NCBI RefSeq assembly: GCF_014647375.1
Contig: NZ_BMPB01000021.1
Span: 1 to 64,000 of the forward strand
Source of the DNA: Parabacteroides faecis
GTDB taxonomy: Bacteria; Bacteroidota; Bacteroidia; Bacteroidales; Tannerellaceae
Direction of reading: 5' to 3'
Length of the DNA: 64,000 nt
In this document: piece by piece, positions 25,566 to 34,474 of the stretch
How the letters are laid out: each line of letters opens with the position of its first letter
Position numbering within the stretch: position 1 is the first letter of the stretch
Notes under the pieces: model-generated
The model's input: only the letters and a program-made list of their open reading frames with translations
What the model was told of the DNA's origin: nothing
The model's database searches: none
Translations under genes and position numbers: made by a program

Positions 25566-28562
25566 ATGATGAAGAATGTTTTTTATTGGTTGGTGAGCAT
25601 CAGCCTTTTTACACTTATAAGTACCTGTCAGGCTGAAAGTGATACGAATATGTTACGGAAAAATTTTATGATCCCGCCTGATTCAGCCCGTCCTGGTGTG
25701 TATTGGTATTTCATGGATGGTAATTTGTCTAAAGAAGGAATGACAAAAGATTTGGAATCTATGAAGAAGGTTGGTATCGGTTCTGTTGTATTTCTGGAAG
25801 TAAATGTCGGTATACCTCGTGGAAAGGTAGATTTCTTGAGCGAGGAATGGAAGGACTGTTTTAAACATGCGGTTCAGGAATGTGAGCGGTTGGGGATTAG
25901 CATGATACTGGGTATAGGTCCCGGTTGGACGGGAAGTGGCGGTCCCTGGGTAAAAGCAGAGGAATCCATGCAAAGCCTGGTTTCTTCTGTAACTCATGTG
26001 ACCGGGAAAGGAAAACAAACAGTATCTTTAACTAAACCGGATCCGATGCCTCCTTATTTTGGAGAAGGAGCTTTTACTCCTGAGTTGAAAGAAAGATGGC
26101 AGGCCTTTTATAAAGATGTAGCTGTTTTAGCCTTTCCGAAGACAGATGAAAAAACTTTTATAAAAGATATTCATGAAAAAGCATTATACTATAGAGCTCC
26201 TTATAGTTCAGTTCCAGGAGTGAAGCAATTCTTGTCAAGGGATAATGACGATCTCAGTTTGAATTCGGGTGATGTCATTCACCTCGATAAAATTGTCGAT
26301 TTAACCGGGTCATTGGTTGATGGGACCGTTACCTGGGATGTTCCTGCGGGGGAATGGACAATTATGCGGGTTGGTGTTCGTAATAACGGAGCTGTAACAC
26401 GTCCGGCACCTCTGCCCGGAGTCGGTTTTGAATGTGATAAAGCAGATACGACCGCTTTAATGGCGCATCTTCGTGTTTTTACGGAAGAATTATTCTCTTT
26501 GCTGGGAGAACGTGATACACTTTTACCCGGAGGTTTGAAAATCTTACATATGGATAGTTGGGAGATGGGAGCACAGAACTGGACACCGAAACTCCGCCAG
26601 GAGTTTAAAAAAAGGAGAGGGTATGATCCTCAACCTTACTATCCGGTTTATGCTGGCTATATTGTGGGAGATAAACAAACCAGTGAACGCTTTTTGTGGG
26701 ATCTACGACAGACTATGCAGGAACTGATGCTTGAAAATCATTCTTTATTTGTAAAGGCTTATGCTCATAAACATGGCATGAAGCTTTCTATAGAGCCTTA
26801 TGATATGAACCCGATGCAGGATCTGGAATTGGGTGCTTCGGCTGATATACCGATGTGCGAATTCTGGAGTATAGGTGGGTATAATACATCTTTTAGTGCT
26901 GTAGAGGGAAGCTCTTTAGCCAATATCAAAGGCCAGCGTGTAGTGCCATCGGAAGCCTTTACTGCTGCCGGAGATGGTTGGAAGCAACATCCGGCATCTA
27001 TGAAAGACCAGACCGACTGGGCTTTTGCTGCAGGAATTAACCGGCTTACCTTTCATACATTTCAACATCAGGCGTTGCGGGATGATCTGCGTCCGGGAAT
27101 GACCATGGGGCCTTATGGTGTGCATTGGGACCGGAATCAGACTTGGTGGCCTTATGTAGACGGTTACCATCGGTATATAGCTCGCTGCCAGTATCTGCTA
27201 CAGAAAGGGCAAACAGTGGCGGATGTTCTTTATCTGGCGCCGGAAGAGGCTCCGTTTGTATTCAGAGCTCCTGTCTCTGCATTGGAGGGCGATTTCTTAA
27301 TCGATAAAAAAGGACATAACTTCGATGCTTGTCCGCCGAGTTTGTTATACAACGCTTCAGTTGAGAACGGAAAAATAAAGTTCCCTTCCGGAATGCAGTA
27401 TAGTTTGTTGGTACTTCCTGTTTTTGAAACGATGACTCCCCGGTTATTGGATAAAATAAAGTCCTTGGTAGAAGATGGTGCTACTTTGGTGGGAATACCT
27501 CCTCTGTATGCTCCCGGGTTAACCGATTATCCTGTATGCGATCAGGTATTATCGACGATGATTACAGATCTTTGGGGTGGCAAAGATCTTCCGGCAGGAC
27601 TCGTAAAACGTACTTATGGTAAAGGCCAGGTCTATTGGGGACAGGATATTAGAGATAAGGCAGATAATCTTTATCCGAATTACCCATTAACTTCCGGTCT
27701 ACTGGATCAGATGAAACTGGGTGATGATTTCAGATCGGACATAGGAAAGATACGGTACATCCATAAAAAGGTGAACGAACAGGATTTCTATTTTGTGTCC
27801 AATCGTACCAGGGACTTATTGAATACAGTTTGTCATTTTCGTGTGACAGGTAAACAACCGCAGTTATGGAATCCTGTTAATGGGGAGATACGGAATTTAC
27901 CGGCGTTCACAGATGATGGTACTTGTACGTCTGTCGATTTGTCGTTTGAACCCAATCAGAGTTTCTTTGTTGTTTTTGACGGAAAACCTCAACCTGATTT
28001 AGGTGTGAAGAATTTTTCATTATCTAAAGAGATACAGAAATTAGATAAGAGCTGGCAAGTCTCTTTTGATCCGAAGTGGGGAGGTCCTGCTAATGTTGAG
28101 TTTAAAGAATTGCAGGATTGGAGCCAGTGTCCGGATGAAGGTATAAAGTACTATTCCGGGACAGCAGTGTATTGTCAATCATTTAATTACAGTCAATCTC
28201 TACAGAAACCAGTTTATTTGGATTTGGGGCAGGTTAAGAATATTGCGAAGGTTTGGTTGAATGGTAAAGATTTAGGAGTGATTTGGACGAACCCCTGGGA
28301 GGTGGAGATAACAGATGCTTTGAAAAAAGGGAATAATGAGCTCAGAATAGAGGTTACGAACTTATGGGTCAATCGATTGATAGGAGATGAGCTTAAACAG
28401 GATGATGGAATTGTCGATGGGCAATGGCCGGAATGGTTGATTAATGGGAAAGAAAGACCAAGCAAAAGATATACTTTTGCTACTTTCAGGCATTATACCA
28501 AAGAATCTCCTTTATTGGAATCAGGTTTATTAGGACCTGTCCGTATTGTTGTGAAGGAATAA
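25566..28562 (+). CDS. GH106-like glycoside hydrolase (candidate alpha-L-rhamnosidase)
   Basis: A 998-residue secreted protein; the start may be either of two adjacent ATGs. The signal peptide ends near STCQA (residue about 22), and the Cys may make it a lipoprotein. The GVYWYFMDGNLSKEGMTKDL stretch (about residues 39-58) and the later VGIGSVVFLEVNVG resemble GH106-type enzymes. A C-terminal jelly-roll of the GH2 sugar-binding type contains AKVWLNGKDLGVIWTNPWEV (about 897-916). GH106 enzymes remove rhamnose from plant pectins such as rhamnogalacturonan. No SusC/SusD pair is nearby, so this is not a full polysaccharide-utilisation locus. Confidence 0.8.
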   Translation: MMKNVFYWLVSISLFTLISTCQAESDTNMLRKNFMIPPDSARPGVYWYFMDGNLSKEGMTKDLESMKKVGIGSVVFLEVNVGIPRGKVDFLSEEWKDCFKHAVQECERLGISMILGIGPGWTGSGGPWVKAEESMQSLVSSVTHVTGKGKQTVSLTKPDPMPPYFGEGAFTPELKERWQAFYKDVAVLAFPKTDEKTFIKDIHEKALYYRAPYSSVPGVKQFLSRDNDDLSLNSGDVIHLDKIVDLTGSLVDGTVTWDVPAGEWTIMRVGVRNNGAVTRPAPLPGVGFECDKADTTALMAHLRVFTEELFSLLGERDTLLPGGLKILHMDSWEMGAQNWTPKLRQEFKKRRGYDPQPYYPVYAGYIVGDKQTSERFLWDLRQTMQELMLENHSLFVKAYAHKHGMKLSIEPYDMNPMQDLELGASADIPMCEFWSIGGYNTSFSAVEGSSLANIKGQRVVPSEAFTAAGDGWKQHPASMKDQTDWAFAAGINRLTFHTFQHQALRDDLRPGMTMGPYGVHWDRNQTWWPYVDGYHRYIARCQYLLQKGQTVADVLYLAPEEAPFVFRAPVSALEGDFLIDKKGHNFDACPPSLLYNASVENGKIKFPSGMQYSLLVLPVFETMTPRLLDKIKSLVEDGATLVGIPPLYAPGLTDYPVCDQVLSTMITDLWGGKDLPAGLVKRTYGKGQVYWGQDIRDKADNLYPNYPLTSGLLDQMKLGDDFRSDIGKIRYIHKKVNEQDFYFVSNRTRDLLNTVCHFRVTGKQPQLWNPVNGEIRNLPAFTDDGTCTSVDLSFEPNQSFFVVFDGKPQPDLGVKNFSLSKEIQKLDKSWQVSFDPKWGGPANVEFKELQDWSQCPDEGIKYYSGTAVYCQSFNYSQSLQKPVYLDLGQVKNIAKVWLNGKDLGVIWTNPWEVEITDALKKGNNELRIEVTNLWVNRLIGDELKQDDGIVDGQWPEWLINGKERPSKRYTFATFRHYTKESPLLESGLLGPVRIVVKE

Positions 28563-28580
28563 TGATTGTACAGTTTCTTT

Positions 28581-29105
28581 TTATTTCAGTTCTTTAATTA
28601 TTTGTATTAGTTCTTTTGCTGAAATATCCAAAGACTCGACAGCCATCCATACAACTTCTTTATTCTGATTTATGATATATATTCGCGGGATAGTATTATT
28701 GGCAAAGAGAGCGAAAACACTGCCATGGGTAGGATCCAGATAAAACGGCATTGTCAATTGATTCTCTTTCCAGTATTCAGAGACAGCTTCGGCTGTTTCT
28801 TCCCGGGAAATTGCTATCAGTTGGAATTTGCTGTCGTTTTTCATCTCTTTCCAGACTTCTTCGATAACCGGTAGAACCTGTTTGCAGTCAGGGCAATAAG
28901 TGCCGAAAAATACCAGTAATGATTGTTTGTCGAGGAATTGGTTGGAGCTGAATGTATTGCCTGTCGTATCTTCAACAGCGAATGAAGGTATCTGATTACC
29001 GACATTCACATAATTAATCATTGTGTCATTATCATCATCCTTTATACAAGAGTAAAAAAGGAGAGATAGGATTGCTATGAACGAAAATATTTTTGTAAGC
29101 GACAT
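28581..29105 (-). CDS. Thioredoxin-like redoxin lipoprotein (TlpA/AhpC-TSA type)
   Basis: A 174-residue protein with a lipoprotein signal (LSLLFYSCIKDD, Cys near residue 19) and one thioredoxin fold. The redox-active motif is FFGTYCPDCKQVLP (about residues 68-81), so both cysteines of CxxC are present. The IPRIYIINQ segment provides the cis-proline. It probably works in the periplasm on the inner face of the outer membrane. It is convergent with the GH106-like gene, with an 18-bp gap. A leftward promoter match lies about 420 bp upstream at 29525-29555. Confidence 0.85.
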   Translation of the reverse strand: MSLTKIFSFIAILSLLFYSCIKDDDNDTMINYVNVGNQIPSFAVEDTTGNTFSSNQFLDKQSLLVFFGTYCPDCKQVLPVIEEVWKEMKNDSKFQLIAISREETAEAVSEYWKENQLTMPFYLDPTHGSVFALFANNTIPRIYIINQNKEVVWMAVESLDISAKELIQIIKELK

Positions 29106-29524
29106 ATATTTATTATTTTAGTTTACGAAGATAAGGAATGTATTTGAATCTCTGAAAGAAAAGGAGCTGCCGTTTTGTAGATTTCACAACCTGTCGTCAG
29201 AACGGACAACCCCTTTTAGCAGCATCCCCTTTTATCGCTGCAATTTTCATTTATATTACTGAGATAGGTTTTGGCTTTTTTAACTGATTCGGATTCACAT
29301 TCCTATGTACATTATGAGAGGATGCTGTCATCCTGTCTGAGTTTACATTATGGGGTTAGTTTTTACTTTGTTATTTGTTATCTTTGTAGCAGTCGGAGGA
29401 TAATTGCCAGACTATAAATCTCTTAAAAGACTTTGGCATGAAAAAGGGCAATGGATAGGTACGAGATAAAGTGCTTAGATACACTTAGTTTTTCATGCTT
29501 TCAAATAACTCTGTTATCTATTCG

Positions 29525-29555
29525 CAAAGATAGGCATTGTTTGCAAATAAGCAAA
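29525..29555 (-). promoter_or_regulatory. Leftward consensus promoter
   Basis: On the minus strand TTTG (plus CAAA at 29552-29555), a 19-bp spacer, then TATCTTTG (plus CAAAGATA at 29525-29532). This is an exact match to the Bacteroidetes consensus. The nearest leftward gene starts at 29105, so the transcript would have a leader of about 400 nt or encode a small RNA. Confidence 0.65.
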
Positions 29556-29603
29556 TGATTTAAAGCATTTACTCTCGCGTATATTGAGATTAGGTGTTTG
29601 AAA

Positions 29604-29634
29604 TTGCAGTATATCTTCAAAATCATTATCTTTG
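29604..29634 (+). promoter_or_regulatory. Rightward promoter of the DHFR-like gene
   Basis: TATCTTTG at 29627-29634 is preceded by TTG at 29604-29606 (20-bp spacer). Transcription would begin near 29641 and run through the long hairpin before reaching the ATG at 29927, giving a leader of about 285 nt. Confidence 0.55.
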
Positions 29635-29712
29635 CAAACGTAAGAAAGTAAAAAACAGGAGCATATCTAATGATGCTTCTGATATATATAACATAACGTT
29701 CACAGAACGTCT

Positions 29713-29834
29713 CGATGTAGAAAACTGGTAATTTTTGAAATAAGCGAGGCGCAGATGTAATGTTCATGCTATACGTAAGTATGGCGTGGGCTCTATCTGT
29801 TTCGCTTATTAGGCATACCAGTGCCTCTACATCG
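29713..29834 (+). repeat. 122-nt imperfect inverted repeat in the DHFR-like leader
   Basis: Three perfectly matched arm pairs nest in order: CGATGTAGA (29713-29721) with TCTACATCG (29826-29834), ACTGGTA (29724-29730) with TACCAGT (29816-29822), and AATAAGCGA (29739-29747) with TCGCTTATT (29802-29810). Unequal internal bulges separate them, and the terminal loop is 54 nt. It could be a folded mRNA leader or a folded-DNA recombination site. Integron attC core sites (GTTRRRY) were not recognised. Confidence 0.75.
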
Positions 29835-29926
29835 GAATAGTGTGAGTTCCACGCTTCTTTTTTATGTTGCGTGTTGCCTCCTACAAACAAGAAATTGACA
29901 GTTAGTAACACGTAAATATCAGCAAA

Positions 29927-30457
29927 ATGAAAAAGATTATTCTTCACATTGCAAGTTCGCTTGATCAGCGTATTGCAGAATCGGACGGCAGTTTGGAATG
30001 GCTTACCAGATTTCCAAATCCCAACAAGACAGATGACAATTATAAGGAGTTATTGGCTTCGGTCGATACGGTACTTATTGGTAGACGTGCCTATCATGAA
30101 CTTCTAAATATGGAGGTAATTTGGCCTTATCAGGAGCAAATGACCTATGTGATTTCTCGACACGATTGGGGTACAAGCGAAAAGCTGCATTCCATTTCTG
30201 AAAATATCGTTGAAAACATATCTGCTTTGCGAGATGAGCAAGGAAAAGATATTTTGTTGATTGGCGGTGGAAAATTGGTTTCGATACTTCTTGAAGCGGA
30301 TTTGATTGATGAAATGTGTATAACCTATATCCCTGTTGTTCTTGGTAGAGGTATTCTCCTGTTCCCAGAACAGCCAAAAGAATCACAATGGGAATTGATA
30401 GAGAATAAGAATTGTTGTTCTGATATTATGATGGTCAAATATCGGAAGAAAAATTAA
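29927..30457 (+). CDS. Dihydrofolate reductase / RibD C-terminal domain family protein
   Basis: A 176-residue protein. The start MKKIILHIASSLDQRIAESD, the VLIGRRAYHELL strand (about residues 48-59) and the NADPH-loop region DILLIGGGKLVSILLEADLID (about 105-125, read in two parts) mark the DHFR/RibD reductase fold. The family reduces folate- or pterin-like or riboflavin-pathway substrates; which one applies here is unknown. Whether it gives trimethoprim tolerance cannot be judged. The long structured leader upstream suggests post-transcriptional control. Confidence 0.82.
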   Translation: MKKIILHIASSLDQRIAESDGSLEWLTRFPNPNKTDDNYKELLASVDTVLIGRRAYHELLNMEVIWPYQEQMTYVISRHDWGTSEKLHSISENIVENISALRDEQGKDILLIGGGKLVSILLEADLIDEMCITYIPVVLGRGILLFPEQPKESQWELIENKNCCSDIMMVKYRKKN

Positions 30458-30987
30458 CTTCTTTTGGCGGATAATTAAATGTTATCAGTTCTTTGGGTAT
30501 GACGTAACTTAAAGGCGAATGCATTTGAGGAATTCAACCAGAGGAAAGTCCGAGCACATCAAATTTACACAATGCAGATATCTACATCCGCAATTTCAGT
30601 GGTGGTAAAATATGATTGGTACGATCCGAACACTAAGATTTTCACACTTAGTTTTTCTTCGCACCAAAATTTATTTTTTACAAATTACGGGATATTTCTA
30701 TTTGTTCAAGTTATTAAAAACAACAATATAGTTTGCAATTATCACGAATTATTTCTTTTTAAGAAATAGTTTAATGACATTTTCTTACCTTCGTTTTTTT
30801 GAAAATGATAAATACCACATTATATGTGGTAACATTGACAAAAAAAAGTTGTGTTTTTGATATTGGAAGGATCTGTCTAATGGCATAAAAATCAAGTTAA
30901 AAGCTGATTCAATATGTTTTTATCCTGTTGAAATGAAGAAAACACAAGAGTAGTATTTGAGTAAACACCCTAATAGTTCACAGATTT
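30458..30987. other. 530-bp AT-rich gap with an 8-bp palindrome
   Basis: No convincing gene is present; a frame at 30572-30769 has random-looking composition. TACCACAT (30813-30820) and ATGTGGTA (30824-30831) form a perfect palindrome with a 3-nt centre, a possible operator for the AraC gene at 30988. GAGGAAAGTCC at 30541-30551 recalls a conserved RNase P RNA block, but the rest of that RNA is absent. Confidence 0.45.
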
Positions 30988-31863
30988 ATGGAAATAATAG
31001 ATAAACATCTGCATGAAAAGTGTTTTCATTTTGATAAATCGGAGCTTCCTCTCGTCGAACTGATCACAGCTCCCAAGGGCAAAAACAGTAATCTGCCTAT
31101 ACGAACCAACGAGATTGTTTTTTTTCTTGAGGGGGAACTACGCTTCGTATTCAGTGACTTACCGGAATACGTGGGGCGAAAGGGGCATATGGTACTTCTT
31201 CCGGCCGGAGGGCGCTATTATTTCGAAACACTTGAGGATACAGTCATGCTTATTTTGAGGATAACCAAACCGATACAGATTTGCGAGAATCTGAGCATTG
31301 AAAAGTTTTACCACCACTTTTCTGCTAATAAAAAAAAACCTAATAAAAATATGCCTCGCTTTAGCACATTGGATATGAATGAGCGGATATGGCATTTCGT
31401 GGAGGGTGTCGCCAATTGCCTTACGGACGGGGTTAGGTGTTGCGGGTATTTTGACCTTGTAGTAAAGGAGTTCATATTGATGCTCAGCGTTTATTATTCA
31501 AAAAAAGAGATATGCGATTTTCTTTATTATCTCTCCCTTAGCGAGGATACCGTCTTTGAAGAACATGTTCGGCGTCAATGGCATATTTATAAGAACGTGG
31601 AGGAAATAGCGGAATCCGTATGGATGACTCCCCGGAAATTTTCGGATAAATTTAAAGTGGTGTTCGGACAAACTCCGTACAGTTGGATGAAGGAGAATCG
31701 GGCGAAACTGATAAAAAAAGAACTGACTACTACAGATAAACTCATAAAGCAAATCGCATTTGAACAGGGATTCGAGAATAAATCACAGTTTACAAAATTC
31801 TGCAAGAAAGAGTTGGGGGCAAATCCTACTGAGATCAGAGCAGGTAAATCCCAGCATGTATAG
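30988..31863 (+). CDS. AraC family regulator of the fimbrial locus
   Basis: A 291-residue protein with a cupin-like N-terminal half (NEIVFFLEGELRFVFSDLP, about residues 42-60) and a C-terminal AraC double helix-turn-helix (about 195-288). The end pattern is FENKSQFTKFCKKELGANP. It lies directly upstream of the fimbrial genes on the same strand. A pair of 31-bp direct repeats begins 2 bp after its stop and precedes the next promoter. Local control of the fimbrial operon is therefore a reasonable inference. Confidence 0.85.
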   Translation: MEIIDKHLHEKCFHFDKSELPLVELITAPKGKNSNLPIRTNEIVFFLEGELRFVFSDLPEYVGRKGHMVLLPAGGRYYFETLEDTVMLILRITKPIQICENLSIEKFYHHFSANKKKPNKNMPRFSTLDMNERIWHFVEGVANCLTDGVRCCGYFDLVVKEFILMLSVYYSKKEICDFLYYLSLSEDTVFEEHVRRQWHIYKNVEEIAESVWMTPRKFSDKFKVVFGQTPYSWMKENRAKLIKKELTTTDKLIKQIAFEQGFENKSQFTKFCKKELGANPTEIRAGKSQHV

Positions 31864-31864
31864 A

Positions 31865-31939
31865 AATTGCAAACACATATGTGATTTTTGACAACTGGGA
31901 AATGCGAGAATTGCAAACAATTTTGTAATTTTTGACAAT
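31865..31939 (+). promoter_or_regulatory. Two 31-bp direct repeats, candidate AraC operator
   Basis: Copies at 31865-31895 and 31909-31939, with starts 44 bp apart, share AATTGCAAAC, a central TGT/ATGTG-like part and AATTTTTGACAA or GATTTTTGACAA. The first contains the palindrome CACATATGTG. AraC-family proteins typically bind tandem direct sites. The second copy ends 21 bp before the -7 box at 31961, overlapping the -33 position, where activators usually sit. Confidence 0.6.
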
Positions 31940-31960
31940 CTCTATTTTTTGTATAGCATC

Positions 31961-31968
31961 TACCTTTG
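31961..31968 (+). promoter_or_regulatory. -7 box of the fimbrial operon
   Basis: TACCTTTG fits TAnnTTTG. No TTTG lies 19 bp upstream; instead the AraC-type repeats occupy that position, which suggests an activator-dependent promoter. The leader to the first gene is about 90 nt. Confidence 0.55.
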
Positions 31969-32066
31969 CACAAAAATTGTTTCAATGTATCCAACTCTTT
32001 ATTATTAAAAAGAGAAATATAGTGAAACAAAGGAATATTGATGTTGTATAATAAAATAGAATTGAA

Positions 32067-33380
32067 TTGAATAGCATTTCAAAAATAAATAAAAATCGAT
32101 TGTGGAGTAATATCATTTTGATGATATTACTCCTCGGCATGTCATTCGAGGTGCACGCTTCAACGTCTTCGACCGTCTCTGACACTCTTCCCTCTCGCTT
32201 ACTGTTTTACTTTGAGAATAACAGTTCGCTGCTTTTGCGCGACTATTATACCAACCAAGATAATCTGAATAAGCTTGACGTGATGTTAGCCGATGCCGAC
32301 TTCGTCTCCGGAGTGGACTCGATCGTTATTTCCGGCGGCGCTTCCCTGTCAGGGAGTTTCCAGGTCAATTCACGCCTTTCTTCGGAGCGGGCTGTGGCTT
32401 TGAGGACTGATATCCGATGGAAGCATCCCGGAGTCTACAACAACAGGATAAGTATTCTGCCTGCTGTGTTCGACTGGAACATTCTGATCGACCTGATCGA
32501 GAACGATCCGCTAGTACCTAACCGGGATGAAGTTTTAAGCATTTTGAATTCCTCAGCCGGAGACCAAATGAAAGTAACCCTGATAAAACAACTGGGCGGC
32601 GGAAGTACGGATACATATTTGAATAAAAATTATGCGAAATACATGCGTACGGCCACAAGCGTATTTTTCGCACACACAGAAAAACCAGTAGAAATACAGG
32701 AGCCGGAGATCGTAGTGGTACAACCGGAGCCGGTACCGGCAGTTGTCGAGGAAATAGTCGCAGCACCCGAAGAGGTGATTGCCGCCCCGGAAAAACTTCC
32801 GGAAACGACGCCTGTAACCTTATCCCCCCTGCCGAAAACAAGCAGACCTCTTTTCGCCCTGAAGACCAACCTACTGTTCGACGTAGCGTCGGCTCTCAAC
32901 CTCGAAGTGGAGGTCCCGATCGGACAGCGCTGGTCGGTTGCGGCCGAATGGATATTCCCGTGGTGGCTGTATGAAAAGAAACAATATGCACTGGAGATTC
33001 TTAACGGTAACATCGAAGGGCGTTACTGGTGGGGAGAGCGTTCCCGGCGCGATCAGCTGACCGGATGGTTTACGGGTGTCTATGCAGGCGGAGGATATTA
33101 CGATGTGGAATGGAAAACCAAAGGTTACCAGGGCGAGTTTTTCTCAGCAGGTATTACCGGTGGGTTTGCCCACAAGATCGGACGGAACCTGCGAATGGAA
33201 TATTCCCTCGGTATCGGTTATCTGACCAATAAATACAGGGAATACACCCCCCAGCAATGCGGGGTTGACGGCGAGTGGCATCTGATCAAACAGGGGAACG
33301 GCACGTCCAACTGGATTGGCCCGACCCGCGCGAAGGTATCGCTGGTGTGGATGATCAATTCGGGGAATAATAAAAAATAA
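32067..33380 (+). CDS. DUF3575 fimbria-associated outer-membrane protein
   Basis: A 437-residue protein from a TTG start, chosen because it keeps the basic residues before the signal helix; an ATG at 32121 would remove them. The signal peptide ends near VHA. An OmpA-like half (LFYFENNSSLLLRDYY, about residues 46-61) precedes a Pro/Glu/Val-rich linker (about 205-255). A C-terminal DUF3575 region follows (FALKTNLLFDVASALNLEVE, about 267-286). Such proteins open fimbrial loci in Bacteroidales and probably anchor or assemble the fimbriae at the outer membrane. Confidence 0.82.
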   Translation: MNSISKINKNRLWSNIILMILLLGMSFEVHASTSSTVSDTLPSRLLFYFENNSSLLLRDYYTNQDNLNKLDVMLADADFVSGVDSIVISGGASLSGSFQVNSRLSSERAVALRTDIRWKHPGVYNNRISILPAVFDWNILIDLIENDPLVPNRDEVLSILNSSAGDQMKVTLIKQLGGGSTDTYLNKNYAKYMRTATSVFFAHTEKPVEIQEPEIVVVQPEPVPAVVEEIVAAPEEVIAAPEKLPETTPVTLSPLPKTSRPLFALKTNLLFDVASALNLEVEVPIGQRWSVAAEWIFPWWLYEKKQYALEILNGNIEGRYWWGERSRRDQLTGWFTGVYAGGGYYDVEWKTKGYQGEFFSAGITGGFAHKIGRNLRMEYSLGIGYLTNKYREYTPQQCGVDGEWHLIKQGNGTSNWIGPTRAKVSLVWMINSGNNKK

Positions 33381-33392
33381 GGAGCCGTGAAA

Positions 33393-34391
33393 ATGAAGAT
33401 AATATACAGCATACTGATTAGCTGCGCACTGCTCCTGCTCGGCTCCTGCGAGCGCCGCCCGCTGGAAGATATGTGCCCGGGTGAGGGTCTGGTCCCGATA
33501 GGAACGGTATGGACGGTGGCTGACATAACGCCGCAGAACGTGACCGCTTTGTTCTATGATCAGAACGACGGACATTTAGTCATGGAACACCGGTTCGAGA
33601 ACAGTCCGAATCGCATCCAGACCTATGCCGATGTCCCGGCGGGCAGATACACCGTGGTGGTTTTCAACGAGCTTCGCGGCCAGATCCGGGGCGTGGGTAT
33701 TCGGGGTTATGAGAACCTCTCCACGCTCGAAGCGTACGATCTCCCCAATCCTGATTTTAAGAACAGGAGCAATGATAACGACTACGTGTATGATCCCGAC
33801 ATTCTGGCTTCGGTGATGGTCCGTGATTTCATTGTGAGGGACAACGAGTATAACGAGGCGCTCGTCGGGTTGGAGCCGTTGCGCAAAGTACATCAATTTA
33901 ATATCGTCGCCCATGTGAAAGGATTGAATAACGCCCGTATGCCTGCGCTGGTCGATCTACCCGGAGTGGCCGAATCGTACAGCTTCAGTGAAGACAGGAA
34001 TACGAGCATCATTGCCACGCAGCAGTTCACGATGAACGGCAGGGCGTATGACACAGGCTCGTCGAAAGACGGGATCATTGCGATAACCATATACACATTG
34101 GGGCTTTTGAATGAAGTGCCGTCCGAGACGAACGTGCAGATCGATTCTCCTGTGAAATTAGACTTCCTGTTCATGTTGGTCGATGCGGAAAAGACGCTCG
34201 TCCGCCAGGTTGTCGACGTGACGGATTTGATAGAATTCCAGCCAGAACCTCACGGAGCGGCCACGCTGAATGTATATGTGGAACTGCCTGACCGCTTACC
34301 CGATGTCGTCCCGGAAGGAGGTGAAGATTCGGGATTCGGGTCGGAAGTAATCGACTGGGATATCATCGATGTTCCACTGAATGCGAATTAA
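33393..34391 (+). CDS. DUF5119 fimbrial-locus lipoprotein
   Basis: A 332-residue lipoprotein with a signal ending in LLLLGSCERRP. The ATG at 33393 is preferred to an in-frame GTG at 33387. It resembles DUF5119 proteins found beside fimbrillins. They may be minor fimbrial components with Mfa/Fim-like beta-sandwich structure. It lies 12 bp after the DUF3575 gene and 83 bp before the first fimbrillin. Confidence 0.75.
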   Translation: MKIIYSILISCALLLLGSCERRPLEDMCPGEGLVPIGTVWTVADITPQNVTALFYDQNDGHLVMEHRFENSPNRIQTYADVPAGRYTVVVFNELRGQIRGVGIRGYENLSTLEAYDLPNPDFKNRSNDNDYVYDPDILASVMVRDFIVRDNEYNEALVGLEPLRKVHQFNIVAHVKGLNNARMPALVDLPGVAESYSFSEDRNTSIIATQQFTMNGRAYDTGSSKDGIIAITIYTLGLLNEVPSETNVQIDSPVKLDFLFMLVDAEKTLVRQVVDVTDLIEFQPEPHGAATLNVYVELPDRLPDVVPEGGEDSGFGSEVIDWDIIDVPLNAN

Positions 34392-34474
34392 ACTAAATAA
34401 CAAAACAAATAAATTTCCCAAGGGAAAGACAATGTAAACAATCTGAATAATAATTTTTAAACAACAACAAGAAC

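Larger units (their letters stand above)
29106..29926. other. 820-bp gene-free region with two promoter matches and a hairpin
   Basis: No credible protein gene is seen between the redoxin and the DHFR-like gene. A leftward frame at 29501-29947 is rejected because it lies across the hairpin and its product looks random. The region holds a leftward promoter (29525-29555), a rightward promoter box (29627-29634) and a long imperfect inverted repeat (29713-29834). It is also the point where the sequence changes from ordinary chromosomal genes to accessory genes. Confidence 0.5.

Noticed and set aside
29713-29834. Integron attC site
   Set aside because: The folded shape is similar, but RYYYAAC/GTTRRRY core sites are not seen and no integron integrase is in the window.
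29501-29947. Leftward 148-codon frame over the DHFR-like leader
   Set aside because: It lies across the perfect hairpin and the divergent promoters, overlaps the DHFR-like start, and its product has no recognisable pattern.
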